The notes: generated from the sequence alone by a model not told the origin. A stretch of DNA of 64,000 nucleotides from Chrysomallon squamiferum (GCA_012295275.1 CM022672.1:30618059-30682058); one strand, 5' to 3'. Shown: positions 22,000 to 32,051, counted from the first letter of the stretch. Numbers and translations are program-made.

Positions 22000-22915
22000 T
22001 GTTTTCTGTCATTCATATTTATGACGTAAATTAACCAATGGGAAAAGAATTAGAGTAAATATATTAAGTATCAATAAACTTAAAAACAAACTTATTCTCT
22101 TGCTGTATGTATCTTAATATAAAATTTGTTATTTTTTTATTTTCTCATGAAATGATTAAAATAAGAAGTAAACAAATCTCAAAAGAAACAAACACACCAT
22201 GAAATAAATTACGTGGATAAGACCATCGAACCATAAAGTTTTTTTCTTTTTGGCTTCTTTGTAAATTAAAAATATTCTACAAATATGTGTTTAAACGTAC
22301 TGATGTGAAATTAGATTGGATGGGAACTGTACTATGAATTTCTTAAGGGGGAGGGGGCGATAACAGATTTCAAATATAGTTAATGTTTTATAAATATACT
22401 CTTTATGCAATATCATATATATATAATCGCAGAGATGCATTAATTATACTTCACTCATTAAAGATAACCCTTTTTCAAAGTATATTTTTGACTTTGATAT
22501 ATTAGTAATAATACATATGTAAGGATATGACTGAATTAAATTTATTAATACAGTTATGAAGTGTTTCTTTATTATCTAAAACAACTCAAGATTTAAAACA
22601 GCATTTCGTCATGTTCCGCGATTAGCCATTCTGCCATAACTGGATTATCAAAATCGAAAGAATATTATATTTTGTTAGTGAATTATAAATATCCATTAAT
22701 AATTACTATTAAATACCACAAGGAAAAAACTTTTTTTTTTCAACGCCTACTGTCAAACCATTCTGGATAGTTTTAAATGTGAAATGTGTTGCTAATGTGC
22801 CATATCTGTTAAAAGAAACATCAGCAACAAACAAATGTTTATTTTGACTGCAGTCACCAGAGCAGTACAAAACATTTTAGACGCCCCTGAAATCCATGAT
22901 CTGTCCTGAGTTTAT
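22000..22915. other. Unassigned AT-rich intergenic DNA
   Basis: Nothing recognisable. A short G-rich patch (aagggggagggggcg, 22346-22360) is the only compositional oddity. Confidence 0.5.
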
Positions 22916-23270
22916 GGATGATGCAAAGTTTATGTATTATCTATCATAGAAACTGTAAACAGTGAGCCCAGCTGTTGAACGCTATTGTCTGTTCTTGACC
23001 GATTGCATTAAATGATTGAGAACGAAATTTCTCAAATGTCTGTTGTACAGGAATCACTTTATTTGATAACAGATTTCACAAAATATTTGATTTCAGTAAC
23101 ACCTCAATTTCCGTGATCCTCTAAACATAGATATATACTGTATCTCAATGTTTGCTGCTTTTAAACATGGATCAGTACTAGATTTTATGGATGATGCAAA
23201 CTTTATGCATTATCTCTCATAGAAACTGTAAACAGTGAGCCCAGCTGTTGAACGCTATTGTGTGTTTTTA
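22916..23270 (+). repeat. Dispersed direct repeat (~80 bp, two copies)
   Basis: Copies at about 22916-22996 and 23188-23268, about 272 bp apart. Both contain catagaaactgtaaacagtg and gagcccagctgttgaacg, with only a few differences. No coding frame and no relation to the other repeats in the window. Confidence 0.75.
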
Positions 23271-23596
23271 ATAGCATTTGATTGCATTTAATAGTAGTAG
23301 AAGAGGCAGGCTGAATACCATATTGATGTTATGACTACCTTTTGTACTTTTGTAATAATCCTTGCATCCAGGTTTTAGTCCATACTGACATCCATTACTC
23401 GTGCTAGGTTTAAAGGCTTCATTGTTCTAGCAGGATAGAATGATATATGTTTGAACTGAAAGAGACGATGCTGTTGTTGTCATTGGCGTTGATGCTGTCA
23501 TTCGTGTTGTTGTTGCTGATATTGTTGGTGTTTTCGATCTATCTTCTTTGGCTGTTATATAAATAAATAAATAAATAAAACAATTCTGATGACAAT

Positions 23597-23940
23597 AATG
23601 AGTAAAACATAAATAATTCTCGTTGATCTTAGTATAAACAAACTTTATTACTAGCAACCGTTTATTGCATATATAATGGCTATCTCTGATCTTCTAGAAA
23701 GCCCTCATCCAGCATTAAATGTGGTGGAACATAACCCAGTTAAACAGACTGTTATAATATTTGTAAATGTGTCTCTTGACTTATAACCCTCCTACACTGC
23801 AACATAATTATAATTGATTTAATGCGAGTACGTCTATCTAAAAACATGAAAACTTGTACAAAGATCAGTTAATTAAAATTATTTTCTGTCTTTTCTTTTC
23901 TTTTTAAATACATAAATATATACAGCTTTCTAATTAGTTT
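23597..23940 (+). repeat. Stray, diverged piece of the 2.3-kb unit
   Basis: This aligns with about 9381-9725 of unit 1, from aatgagtaaaacat to the T-rich ttttctttttaaa, at clearly lower identity than the tandem units show among themselves. The 65-codon frame is changed at several codons and ends early (cttgacttataa). It lies outside the array, on the far side of block B. Confidence 0.75.
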
Positions 23941-24213
23941 AATTGAACATTACATTAATGATAAGAGTAAAATAATAACAAAAATTAATAAATGAATGTT
24001 CAGTGGCTCCCCAGCATAATTTTTTTAAATAATAAACAGATTGGCTATTGAGTCAGTAATAAAGTATTTAATGAATTAAGTGAAAACGAAGGAAGAGAAA
24101 GGCTGAAAGTCAGAATAATTCTCACTGCTTTGGTTGTTGATTTTCAGAAAAGAACAAAGTGACTTGTGAATGTGTTAGCATGTGAAGTAGCCTCTACACC
24201 AGTCACTTTCAGC

Positions 24214-24432
24214 TCAGATTGTTGCACATTGTGCAGATGATGACACCCATTCTTGTTCACTGACTGTAAAATATATTTGTGATTCTTGAAATTCTATTCC
24301 GGCATGAGTTTTCTGGAAAAATAGCATCTCTGGTCCAGTCTGCAGACAATAGCATTTGACAAGAAACTGGAAAAGAACAAAGAGAAGCAAACAAAGAGAA
24401 GCTGTTGTCGGCTTCATGCGTGTTGTCATCAT
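24214..24432 (-). CDS. Possible small secreted protein (72 aa), hypothetical
   Basis: ATG-ATG start, a basic n-region (TTRMK), a strong hydrophobic core (LCLLLFVLFQFLVKCYC), then about 42 polar residues with a single late Cys. The shape is that of a signal-peptide exon or a tiny secreted protein. No family recognised, and the frame ends in TGA without a clear donor. A chance open frame is a real possibility. Confidence 0.3.
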   Translation of the reverse strand: MMTTRMKPTTASLCLLLFVLFQFLVKCYCLQTGPEMLFFQKTHAGIEFQESQIYFTVSEQEWVSSSAQCATI

Positions 24433-24439
24433 CAGTCCT

Positions 24440-25394
24440 TTGAAAAACGTTCTAGTTTTATCAAGTGTGTGACGTGTACAGAGCCTAGATATATATTTTG
24501 ACTTTGGTTTACAAACAATTTTATTTGTATATAAATCAGTGTTTTGGCTTCAGATAATGCTTTTTTTCCCTTAAATCAGGGTTTCGTTTTCTTTACATGG
24601 TCGATCATGAAATGGTTTTGTTTCGAATGGAGTCTTGATTACCGAATGAACACATACCATCCTTGCATTTATTCTAATCAATAAAAACCACCAACAGATT
24701 CTTGAAATAAAGGAAAAGCATTACAAAGAAAGAGTAAGGGTAAATGTATTTTATTCTGTACAGTTGCTTTATAAATTTAAACACAAATGGAACAACATTT
24801 TTGCTTTAGCAAAACTTCGTAAAGACAAAATGCGATATAAAGAAAAGATTGTAAGTAAATGTCCCTTACTCTGTAGAATTATTTTCTCAACATGAACAAC
24901 AACAAATATTATTGTTTTTACACAACATTAGTCAATAAACAACATGATACTGACTGAACTATAAACTTTTGTTCTAAACAACAATAGTTTGCTATGTTTG
25001 CACTCAAATTCATTTGAAGTAAATATCTTTTATGCTTCTCTTCTGTACTTGCAAGGCAATCAATATTCACAGAATATTCTAAAACAAATTTAAATGTTCA
25101 AATTTTTCTTAATGTATCCTACAAAAATCCCTTTAATATATTCACACACACACGCACAAACACACACACACACACTAATCAGTTATTAATTAAACTATTG
25201 ATACAGGTTTCACAAAAGAAATAAAGAAATAGTAACGTTTTGGTAATGTGATTTTCTGTACCAAAAAAGAAAAAAGACACTGAAATAAATATATTAGTAA
25301 ATAAGTACATTTTTAACAACATCACCCGCAATAATTACAAATAAAAAAATTTACATCAAAGCTCAACACACAAATTGTGAAAGAAAATGTAGTT
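24440..25394. other. Unassigned intergenic DNA
   Basis: AT-rich, no gene seen. A short CACA tract is at 25144-25175. Confidence 0.5.
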
Positions 25395-25591
25395 TGATGT
25401 GTGTCCATGTGCTACTAAAATATTACTTGTTTAGTGTTACATGTGTGTATGTGTTACCAAAGTGTTACTGTGTACTATTACATGTGTATATGATACTAAA
25501 GTGTTACTTGTGTAATGTTACTAAAGTGTTATTTGTGTATTGTTACATGTGTGTATGTTTCTTTCTAAAGTATTACTTGTGTACTGTTACA

Positions 25592-25643
<52 letters not shown>

Positions 25644-25714
25644 ACTAAAGTGTAGTTATGTACTGTTACATATGTGCATATATGTTGCTTGTGTAGTGTT
25701 GTATGTGTGTATAT
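25395..25714 (+). repeat. Degenerate minisatellite next to the snRNA array
   Basis: Variable-length repeats built on the phrases actaaagtgttacttgtgt and actgttacatgtgtgtat, with unit spacing about 40-55 bp. Interrupted by a pure TA tract at about 25596-25640. It abuts the truncated first U2 copy directly. Overlapping Val/Tyr/Cys-rich frames are artefacts. Confidence 0.75.
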
Positions 25715-25852
25715 GGCGGAGCAAGCCCCTGACACTTCGCCTAGTTCAAAATCAGTTTAATATCGATGTCCCCCAATGGAGGACGTATCAGATATTAAGC
25801 TGATAAGAACAGATACTACACTTTGATCTTAGCCAAAAGGCCGAGAAGCGAT
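25715..25852 (-). pseudogene. U2: U2 snRNA copy 1, 3'-truncated
   Basis: The 5' part is normal from atcgcttctcgg onward, but the last ~52 nt (stem-loop IV) are replaced by minisatellite sequence. Two bases are also lost at the Sm site (GATTTTGAAC instead of GATTTTTGGAAC). Not functional. Confidence 0.9.
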
Positions 25853-26584
25853 AACATACACTTGTTAAGCAGATCATATAAATATTTAAGAAAGCAATTT
25901 CACACTGGTGTGTCGTTTTGAAATTATTTAGAAAGATAAGTAACTGTATAACGAAGATAGGAATTTATGACAGAATTTAAAGGTTTAATAATACTTGTTT
26001 CTGGTGCCTTGCACTGTGTCATTTGAATAATATTTAAACACAACTGTGCGTGAACTTAACATAAACGTGCACGTGTTGCATTCTTCCGATCTATGAAACG
26101 TAGCTCCGACGATTTTTCGTTCGCTGCGTGCAAAAAATAACTTCTATATTTAGAAAAGCTTAGCTTCTCAGTCAGTGCAGCGTGCGTTCGAGCCCTTGCT
26201 GTTCATCTATAACCCAAGCGAAGAATTAGCTACGAGGACAAAATTAAGACAGTTTTTATTAACGTCTCGCAAAAGTCACAGTGAAAGAAATACATAATGG
26301 GCCATTGTGTTATAACTCGTTCGTTAGCCTCTGGTCAGTCACTGACAAACGTAAAAGTTTGAGCCCGATTATGAATTTTGTCGATTACCAGGTGCAACTG
26401 AGAGAAACACGCAACGCGCTTTAACGACCATTAAGTAGCAGTTTAAGAGAGTCACCCAACACTTGTTTCAAATGACTCGCCGAAAACATTTGGAATTTAT
26501 TCTAGGAGATTGTTCATAAACGTGATACCTGTGCGAAATATACGAAGGCGTTTCTATAAAAGAGGTTTTCACCCAAGTTCAAGC

Positions 26585-26749
26585 ATACTTACCTGGTACG
26601 GGAGGTCACCATGATCCGCAAGGTGGTCCTCCCAGGGCGAGGCCTTTCCATTGCACTCCGGTCGGGCTGACCCGTGCGATCGCCCCAAATGCGGGCGACT
26701 CGAGTACGTAATTTTTTAGTGTGGGGGTCTGCGTTCGCGCTAACCCCTG
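26585..26749 (+). ncRNA. U1: U1 snRNA copy 1
   Basis: Spliceosomal U1 RNA, 165 nt, recognises 5' splice sites. Visible: 5' end ATACTTACCTGG (pairs with the 5' splice site), stem-loop I, U1A-binding loop ATTGCACTCC, stem-loop III, the Sm-type U-run AATTTTTTAG, and terminal stem GGGGGTCTGCGTTCGCGC...CCCC. The SL1 loop reads GATCCGCAAG. Its upstream candidate PSE starts one base further out (-57) than in the other copies because of an extra T. Confidence 0.97.
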
Positions 26750-27427
26750 AAAATTCAAAACAAAAAAACAGTTTCTTAAAAACCTCTCAAAATGCCCGTA
26801 CTGCAAAGCGTCTTTCTCTCATTCACTTAGATATTAACAATGCGATACTGCTGCAACATGAAATCTTAGCTGCCTTCAGTTTAGAGAATTGCTCTAAATA
26901 ACTTCGTCAACGATAAATGGAAAAGAAAGCCTACGTTTTGCCTTTACCATCAACTCTGTAGATTACCTAGAGGAGCAGTAAACGAAATGATATGTTTCTT
27001 TCTCTATTTTTACGATTGTTTTGTGTTATCTTCTGTTTCAAACTATTTGAAACAGTAGACAAAACTATTGATTAAAGTCAGTTACAGAAATTTGTCGTTC
27101 GCTGTGCGTAACCTGCCTTTACGTCAAACGGAGTAACTGTACTGAGTACTCGTTACGTTACCCATTATCCTGTTAATTACTGATGAGTCAGTTCGATAAG
27201 GTCATTTGCGCTGTTTCACTGTTAATTTATTTTATTTCGTTTTATTTCATTTCATTGTTTGGTTATTTTTTTTTTTTTTTTTTTTTTTTAGATGATGTTA
27301 CCATTTAATATATTACACTGACACAGTTAGTGAGGTTGTGTAATACAAATCGACATTTGCTAAAATAAATAAATCAACACAAAAGAAATAAGTAACTATT
27401 TTTGATTTGAATTTTTTCCCAAAAAGG

Positions 27428-27617
27428 GAGTGGGCCATTCCCGGAGGTACTGCAATACCGGGTCAACCCGTGGCAAAGGCGGAGCAAGCCCCTGACACTT
27501 CGCCTAGTTCCAAAAATCAGTTTAATATCGATGTCCCCCAATGGAGGACGTATCAGATATTAAGCTGATAAGAACAGATACTACACTTTGATCTTAGCCA
27601 AAAGGCCGAGAAGCGAT
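27428..27617 (-). ncRNA. U2: U2 snRNA copy 2
   Basis: Spliceosomal U2 RNA, about 190 nt, pairs with the intron branch point. Visible: 5' ATCGCTTCTCGGCC, the branch-point recognition segment GTGTAGTATCTG, stem-loop IIa (GATACGTCCTCC...), Sm site GATTTTTGGAAC, and the terminal stem-loop with CGGTATTGCAGTACCTCCGG. The AAAGTGTAG form with three A is the one I recall from Drosophila. The exact 3' end (+/- 2 nt) is inferred by comparison with known U2. Confidence 0.97.
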
Positions 27618-28348
27618 AACATACACTTGTTAAGCAGATCATATAAATATTTAAGAAAGCAATTTCACACTGGTGTGTCGTTTTGAAATTATTTAGAAAG
27701 ATAAGTAACTGTATAACGAAGATAGGAATTTATGACAGAATTTAAAGGTTTAATAATACTTGTTTCTGGTGCCTTGCACTGTGTCATTTGAATAATATTT
27801 AAACACAACTGTGCGTGAACTTAACATAAACGTGCACGTGTTGCATTCTTCCGATCTATGAAACGTAGCTCCGACGATTTTTCGTTCGCTGCGTGCAAAA
27901 AATAACTTCTATATTTAGAAAAGCTTAGCTTCTCAGTCAGTGCAGCGTGCGTTCGAGCCCTTGCTGTTCATCTATAACCCAAGCGAAGAATTAGCTACGA
28001 GGACAAAATTAAGACAGTTTTTATTAACGTCTCGCAAAAGTCACAGTGAAAGAAATACATAATGGGCCATTGTGTTATAACTCGTTCGTTAGCCTCTGGT
28101 CAGTCACTGACAAACGTAAAAGTTTGAGCCCGATTATGAATTTTGTCGATTACCAGGTGCAACTGAGAGAAACACGCAACGCGCTTTAACGACCATTAAG
28201 TAGCAGTTTAAGAGAGTCACCCAACACTTGTTTCAAATGACTCGCCGAAAACATTTGGAATTTATTCTAGGAGATTGTTCATAAACGTGATACCTGTGCG
28301 AAATAACGAAGGCGTTTCTATAAAAGAGGTTTTCACCCAAGTTCAAGC

Positions 28349-28510
28349 ATACTTACCTGGTACGGGAGGTCACCATGATCCGCAAGGTGGTCCTCCCAGG
28401 GCGAGGCCTTTCCATTGCACTCCGGTCGGGCTGACCCGTGCGATCGCCCCAAATGCGGGCGACTCGAGTACGTAATTTTTAGTGGGGGTCTGCGTTCGCG
28501 CTAACCCCTG
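28349..28510 (+). ncRNA. U1: U1 snRNA copy 2 (3 nt shorter)
   Basis: As copy 1 but 162 nt: one T is missing from the Sm U-run and two bases just after it (AGTGGGGG instead of AGTGTGGGGG). The spacing from Sm site to stem IV is thereby reduced. May be a variant or a sequencing error. Confidence 0.95.
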
Positions 28511-29203
28511 AAAATTCAAAACAAAAAAACAGTTTCTTAAAAACCTCTCAAAATGCCCGTACTGCAAAGCGTCTTTCTCTCATTCACTTAGATATTAACA
28601 ATGCGATACTGCTGCAACATGAAATCTTAGCTGCCTTCAGTTTAGAGAATTGCTCTAAATAACTTCGTCAACGATAAATGGAAAAGAAAGCCTACGTTTT
28701 GCCTTTACCATCAACTCTGTAGATTACCTAGAGGAGCAGTAAACGAAATGATATGTTTCTTTCTCTATTTTTACGATTGTTTTGTGTTATCTTCTGTTTC
28801 AAACTATTTGAAACAGTAGACAAAACTATTGATTAAAGTCAGTTACAGAAATTTGTCGTTCGCTGTGCGTAACCTGCCTTTACGTCAAACGGAGTAACTG
28901 TACTGAGTACTCGTTACGTTACCCATTATCCTGTTAATTACTGATGAGTCAGTTCGATAAGGTCATTTGCGCTGTTTCACTGTTAATTTATTTTATTTCG
29001 TTTTATTTCATTTCATTGTTTGGTTTTTTTTTTTTTTTTTTTTTTAGATGATGTTACCATTTAATATATTACACTGACACAGTTAGTGAGGTTGTGTAAT
29101 ACAAATCGACATTTGCTAAAATAAATAAAACAGGACTGAAATAAATAAATCAACACAAAAGAAATAAGTAACTATTTTTGATTTGAATTTTTTCCCAAAA
29201 AGG

Positions 29204-29393
29204 GAGTGGGCCATTCCCGGAGGTACTGCAATACCGGGTCAACCCGTGGCAAAGGCGGAGCAAGCCCCTGACACTTCGCCTAGTTCCAAAAATCAGTTTA
29301 ATATCGATGTCCCCCAATGGAGGACGTATCAGATATTAAGCTGATAAGAACAGATACTACACTTTGATCTTAGCCAAAAGGCCGAGAAGCGAT
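29204..29393 (-). ncRNA. U2: U2 snRNA copy 3
   Basis: Full length, same sequence as copy 2 by eye. Its 3' flank carries a short insertion (acaggactgaaataaata, about 29130-29148) shared only with copies 12 and 13. Confidence 0.97.
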
Positions 29394-29415
29394 AACATAC
29401 ACTTGTTAAGCAGAT

Positions 29416-29423
29416 CATATAAA
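29416..29423 (-). promoter_or_regulatory. TATA-like box of U2, -30
   Basis: TTTATATG on the minus strand, first base 30 bp from the U2 start. It occurs at the same place in all complete U2 copies. Confidence 0.5.
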
Positions 29424-29437
29424 TATTTAAGAAAGCA

Positions 29438-29449
29438 ATTTCACACTGG
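29438..29449 (-). promoter_or_regulatory. Candidate PSE of U2, -56
   Basis: CCAGTGTGAAAT starting 56 bp before the U2 RNA. It matches the U1 element CCTGTGCGAAAT at 10 of 12 positions and at the identical distance. Both are preceded by AAACG ten bases upstream. Snapc-type PSEs of Pol II snRNA genes sit in this interval. Confidence 0.7.
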
Positions 29450-30067
29450 TGTGTCGTTTTGAAATTATTTAGAAAGATAAGTAACTGTATAACGAAGATA
29501 GGAATTTATGACAGAATTTAAAGGTTTAATAATACTTGTTTCTGGTGCCTTGCACTGTGTCATTTGAATAATATTTAAACACAACTGTGCGTGAACTTAA
29601 CATAAACGTGCACGTGTTGCATTCTTCCGATCTATGAAACGTAGCTCCGACGATTTTTCGTTCGCTGCGTGCAAAAAATAACTTCTATATTTAGAAAAGC
29701 TTAGCTTCTCAGTCAGTGCAGCGTGCGTTCGAGCCCTTGCTGTTCATCTATAACCCAAGCGAAGAATTAGCTACGAGGACAAAATTAAGACAGTTTTATT
29801 AACGTCTCGCAAAAGTCACAGTGAAAGAAATACATAATGGGCCATTGTGTTATAACTCGTTCGTTAGCCTCTGGTCAGTCACTGACAAACGTAAAAGTTT
29901 GAGCCCGATTATGAATTTTGTCGATTACCAGGTGCAACTGAGAGAAACACGCAACGCGCTTTAACGACCATTAAGTAGCAGTTTAAGAGAGTCACCCAAC
30001 ACTTGTTTCAAATGACTCGCCGAAAACATTTGGAATTTATTCTAGGAGATTGTTCATAAACGTGATA

Positions 30068-30079
30068 CCTGTGCGAAAT
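30068..30079 (+). promoter_or_regulatory. Candidate PSE of U1, -56
   Basis: CCTGTGCGAAAT starting 56 bp before U1. See the U2 element at 29438-29449 for the shared sequence. Present in all 16 U1 copies, at -56 in the copies measured on both arms, at -57 in copy 1. Confidence 0.7.
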
Positions 30080-30093
30080 AACGAAGGCGTTTC

Positions 30094-30101
30094 TATAAAA
30101 G
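30094..30101 (+). promoter_or_regulatory. TATA box of U1, -30
   Basis: TATAAAAG beginning 30 bp upstream of the U1 start, the same offset as the TTTATATG box of U2. A TATA box is not typical of vertebrate Pol II snRNA promoters. Confidence 0.55.
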
Positions 30102-30123
30102 AGGTTTTCACCCAAGTTCAAGC

Positions 30124-30288
30124 ATACTTACCTGGTACGGGAGGTCACCATGATCCGCAAGGTGGTCCTCCCAGGGCGAGGCCTTTCCATTGCACTCCGG
30201 TCGGGCTGACCCGTGCGATCGCCCCAAATGCGGGCGACTCGAGTACGTAATTTTTTAGTGTGGGGGTCTGCGTTCGCGCTAACCCCTG
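30124..30288 (+). ncRNA. U1: U1 snRNA copy 3
   Basis: 165 nt, standard array sequence. The A-rich 3' element (30289-30317) follows directly. Confidence 0.97.
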
Positions 30289-30317
30289 AAAATTCAAAAC
30301 AAAAAAACAGTTTCTTA
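30289..30317 (+). terminator. Candidate 3' box of U1
   Basis: Starts right after the U1 end: AAAATTCAAAACAAAAA, then CAGTTTCTTA. The U2 copies carry AAAATTCAAATCAAAAA, then TAGTTACTTA, about 13 nt past their ends. Known snRNA 3' boxes (GTTT...AAA-type, 9-19 nt downstream) direct 3'-end formation by the Integrator complex. Confidence 0.55.
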
Positions 30318-30571
30318 AAAACCTCTCAAAATGCCCGTACTGCAAAGCGTCTTTCTCTCATTCACTTAGATATTAACAATGCGATACTGCTGCAACATGA
30401 AATCTTAGCTGCCTTCAGTTTAGAGAATTGCTCTAAATAACTTCGTCAACGATAAATGGAAAAGAAAGCCTACGTTTTGCCTTTACCATCAACTCTGTAG
30501 ATTACCTAGAGGAGCAGTAAACGAAATGATATGTTTCTTTCTCTATTTTTACGATTGTTTTGTGTTATCTT

Positions 30572-30594
30572 CTGTTTCAAACTATTTGAAACAG
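30572..30594. repeat. Perfect 10-bp inverted repeat in convergent spacer
   Basis: CTGTTTCAAA, a CTA loop, then TTTGAAACAG. It lies about 284 bp past the U1 end. It is retained in every unit that covers the site. One unit (41112-41134) has a loop change to CCA, which leaves the stem intact. Role unknown. Confidence 0.6.
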
Positions 30595-30961
30595 TAGACA
30601 AAACTATTGATTAAAGTCAGTTACAGAAATTTGTCGTTCGCTGTGCGTAACCTGCCTTTACGTCAAACGGAGTAACTGTACTGAGTACTCGTTACGTTAC
30701 CCATTATCCTGTTAATTACTGATGAGTCAGTTCGATAAGGTCATTTGCGCTGTTTCACTGTTAATTTATTTTATTTCGTTTTATTTCATTTCATTGTTTG
30801 GTTTTTTTTTTTTTTTTTTTTTTAGATGATGTTACCATTTAATATATTACACTGACACAGTTAGTGAGGTTGTGTAATACAAATCGACATTTGCTAAAAT
30901 AAATAAATCAACACAAAAGAAATAAGTAACTATTTTTGATTTGAATTTTTTCCCAAAAAGG

Positions 30962-31151
30962 GAGTGGGCCATTCCCGGAGGTACTGCAATACCGGGTCAA
31001 CCCGTGGCAAAGGCGGAGCAAGCCCCTGACACTTCGCCTAGTTCCAAAAATCAGTTTAATATCGATGTCCCCCAATGGAGGACGTATCAGATATTAAGCT
31101 GATAAGAACAGATACTACACTTTGATCTTAGCCAAAAGGCCGAGAAGCGAT
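30962..31151 (-). ncRNA. U2: U2 snRNA copy 4
   Basis: Full length, standard array sequence. Confidence 0.97.
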
Positions 31152-31886
31152 AACATACACTTGTTAAGCAGATCATATAAATATTTAAGAAAGCAATTTC
31201 ACACTGGTGTGTCGTTTTGAAATTATTTAGAAAGATAAGTAACTGTATAACGAAGATAGGAATTTATGACAGAATTTAAAGGTTTAATAATACTTGTTTC
31301 TGGTGCCTTGCACTGTGTCATTTGAATAATATTTAAACACAACTGTGCGTGAACTTAACATAAACGTGCACGTGTTGCATTCTTCCGATCTATGAAACGT
31401 AGCTCCGACGATTTTTTTTCGTTCGCTGCGTGCAAAAAAATAACTTCTATATTTAGAAAAGCTTAGCTTCTCAGTCAGTGCAGCGTGCGTTCGAGCCCTT
31501 GCTGTTCATCTATAACCCAAGCGAAGAATTAGCTACGAGGACAAAATTAAGACAGTTTTTATTAACGTCTCGCAAAAGTCACAGTGAAAGAAATACATAA
31601 TGGGCCATTGTGTTATAACTCGTTCGTTAGCCTCTGGTCAGTCACTGACAAACGTAAAAGTTTGAGCCCGATTATGAATTTTGTCGATTACCAGGTGCAA
31701 CTGAGAGAAACACGCAACGCGCTTTAACGACCATTAAGTAGCAGTTTAAGAGAGTCACCCAACACTTGTTTCAAATGACTCGCCGAAAACATTTGGAATT
31801 TATTCTAGGAGATTGTTCATAAACGTGATACCTGTGCGAAATAACGAAGGCGTTTCTATAAAAGAGGTTTTCACCCAAGTTCAAGC

Positions 31887-32051
31887 ATACTTACCTGGTA
31901 CGGGAGGTCACCATGATCCGCAAGGTGGTCCTCCCAGGGCGAGGCCTTTCCATTGCACTCCGGTCGGGCTGACCCGTGCGATCGCCCCAAATGCGGGCGA
32001 CTCGAGTACGTAATTTTTTAGTGTGGGGGTCTGCGTTCGCGCTAACCCCTG
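31887..32051 (+). ncRNA. U1: U1 snRNA copy 4
   Basis: 165 nt, standard sequence. The upstream spacer differs only by homopolymer length (a longer T-run near 31412). Confidence 0.97.

Larger units (their letters stand above)
17067..22000 (-). repeat. Paralogous block B (inverted)
   Basis: On the minus strand this matches the 5' half of block C (54190-57900) and the start and end of block A (1-704 and 6530-8023). A and B therefore form an interrupted palindrome whose spacer is the Tc1-like array. Compared with C, B has an extra leader/signal-peptide module, about 180 bp more near 21730-21900, no second TSP1 exon and no CBM14-like exon. Confidence 0.8.
29394..30123. promoter_or_regulatory. Divergent U2-U1 promoter spacer (representative unit 3)
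   Basis: 730 bp with a snRNA gene leaving from each end. U2 side: PSE candidate 29438-29449 and TATA-like box about 29416-29423. U1 side: PSE candidate 30068-30079 and TATAAAAG 30094-30101. The middle holds CACGTG (29611-29616) and a short A-box/B-box-like pair (29701-29738). Every unit has this spacer. A shared enhancer serving both genes is a reasonable inference. Confidence 0.7.

Noticed and set aside
30715-30745. Hammerhead-like ctgatgag in the convergent spacer
   Set aside because: The required GAAA after stem II and a suitable stem III are missing.
30715-30870. Box C/D snoRNA in the convergent spacer (TGATGA ... CTGA)
   Set aside because: No terminal stem, a poly-T run in between, and the boxes are unsuitably spaced.
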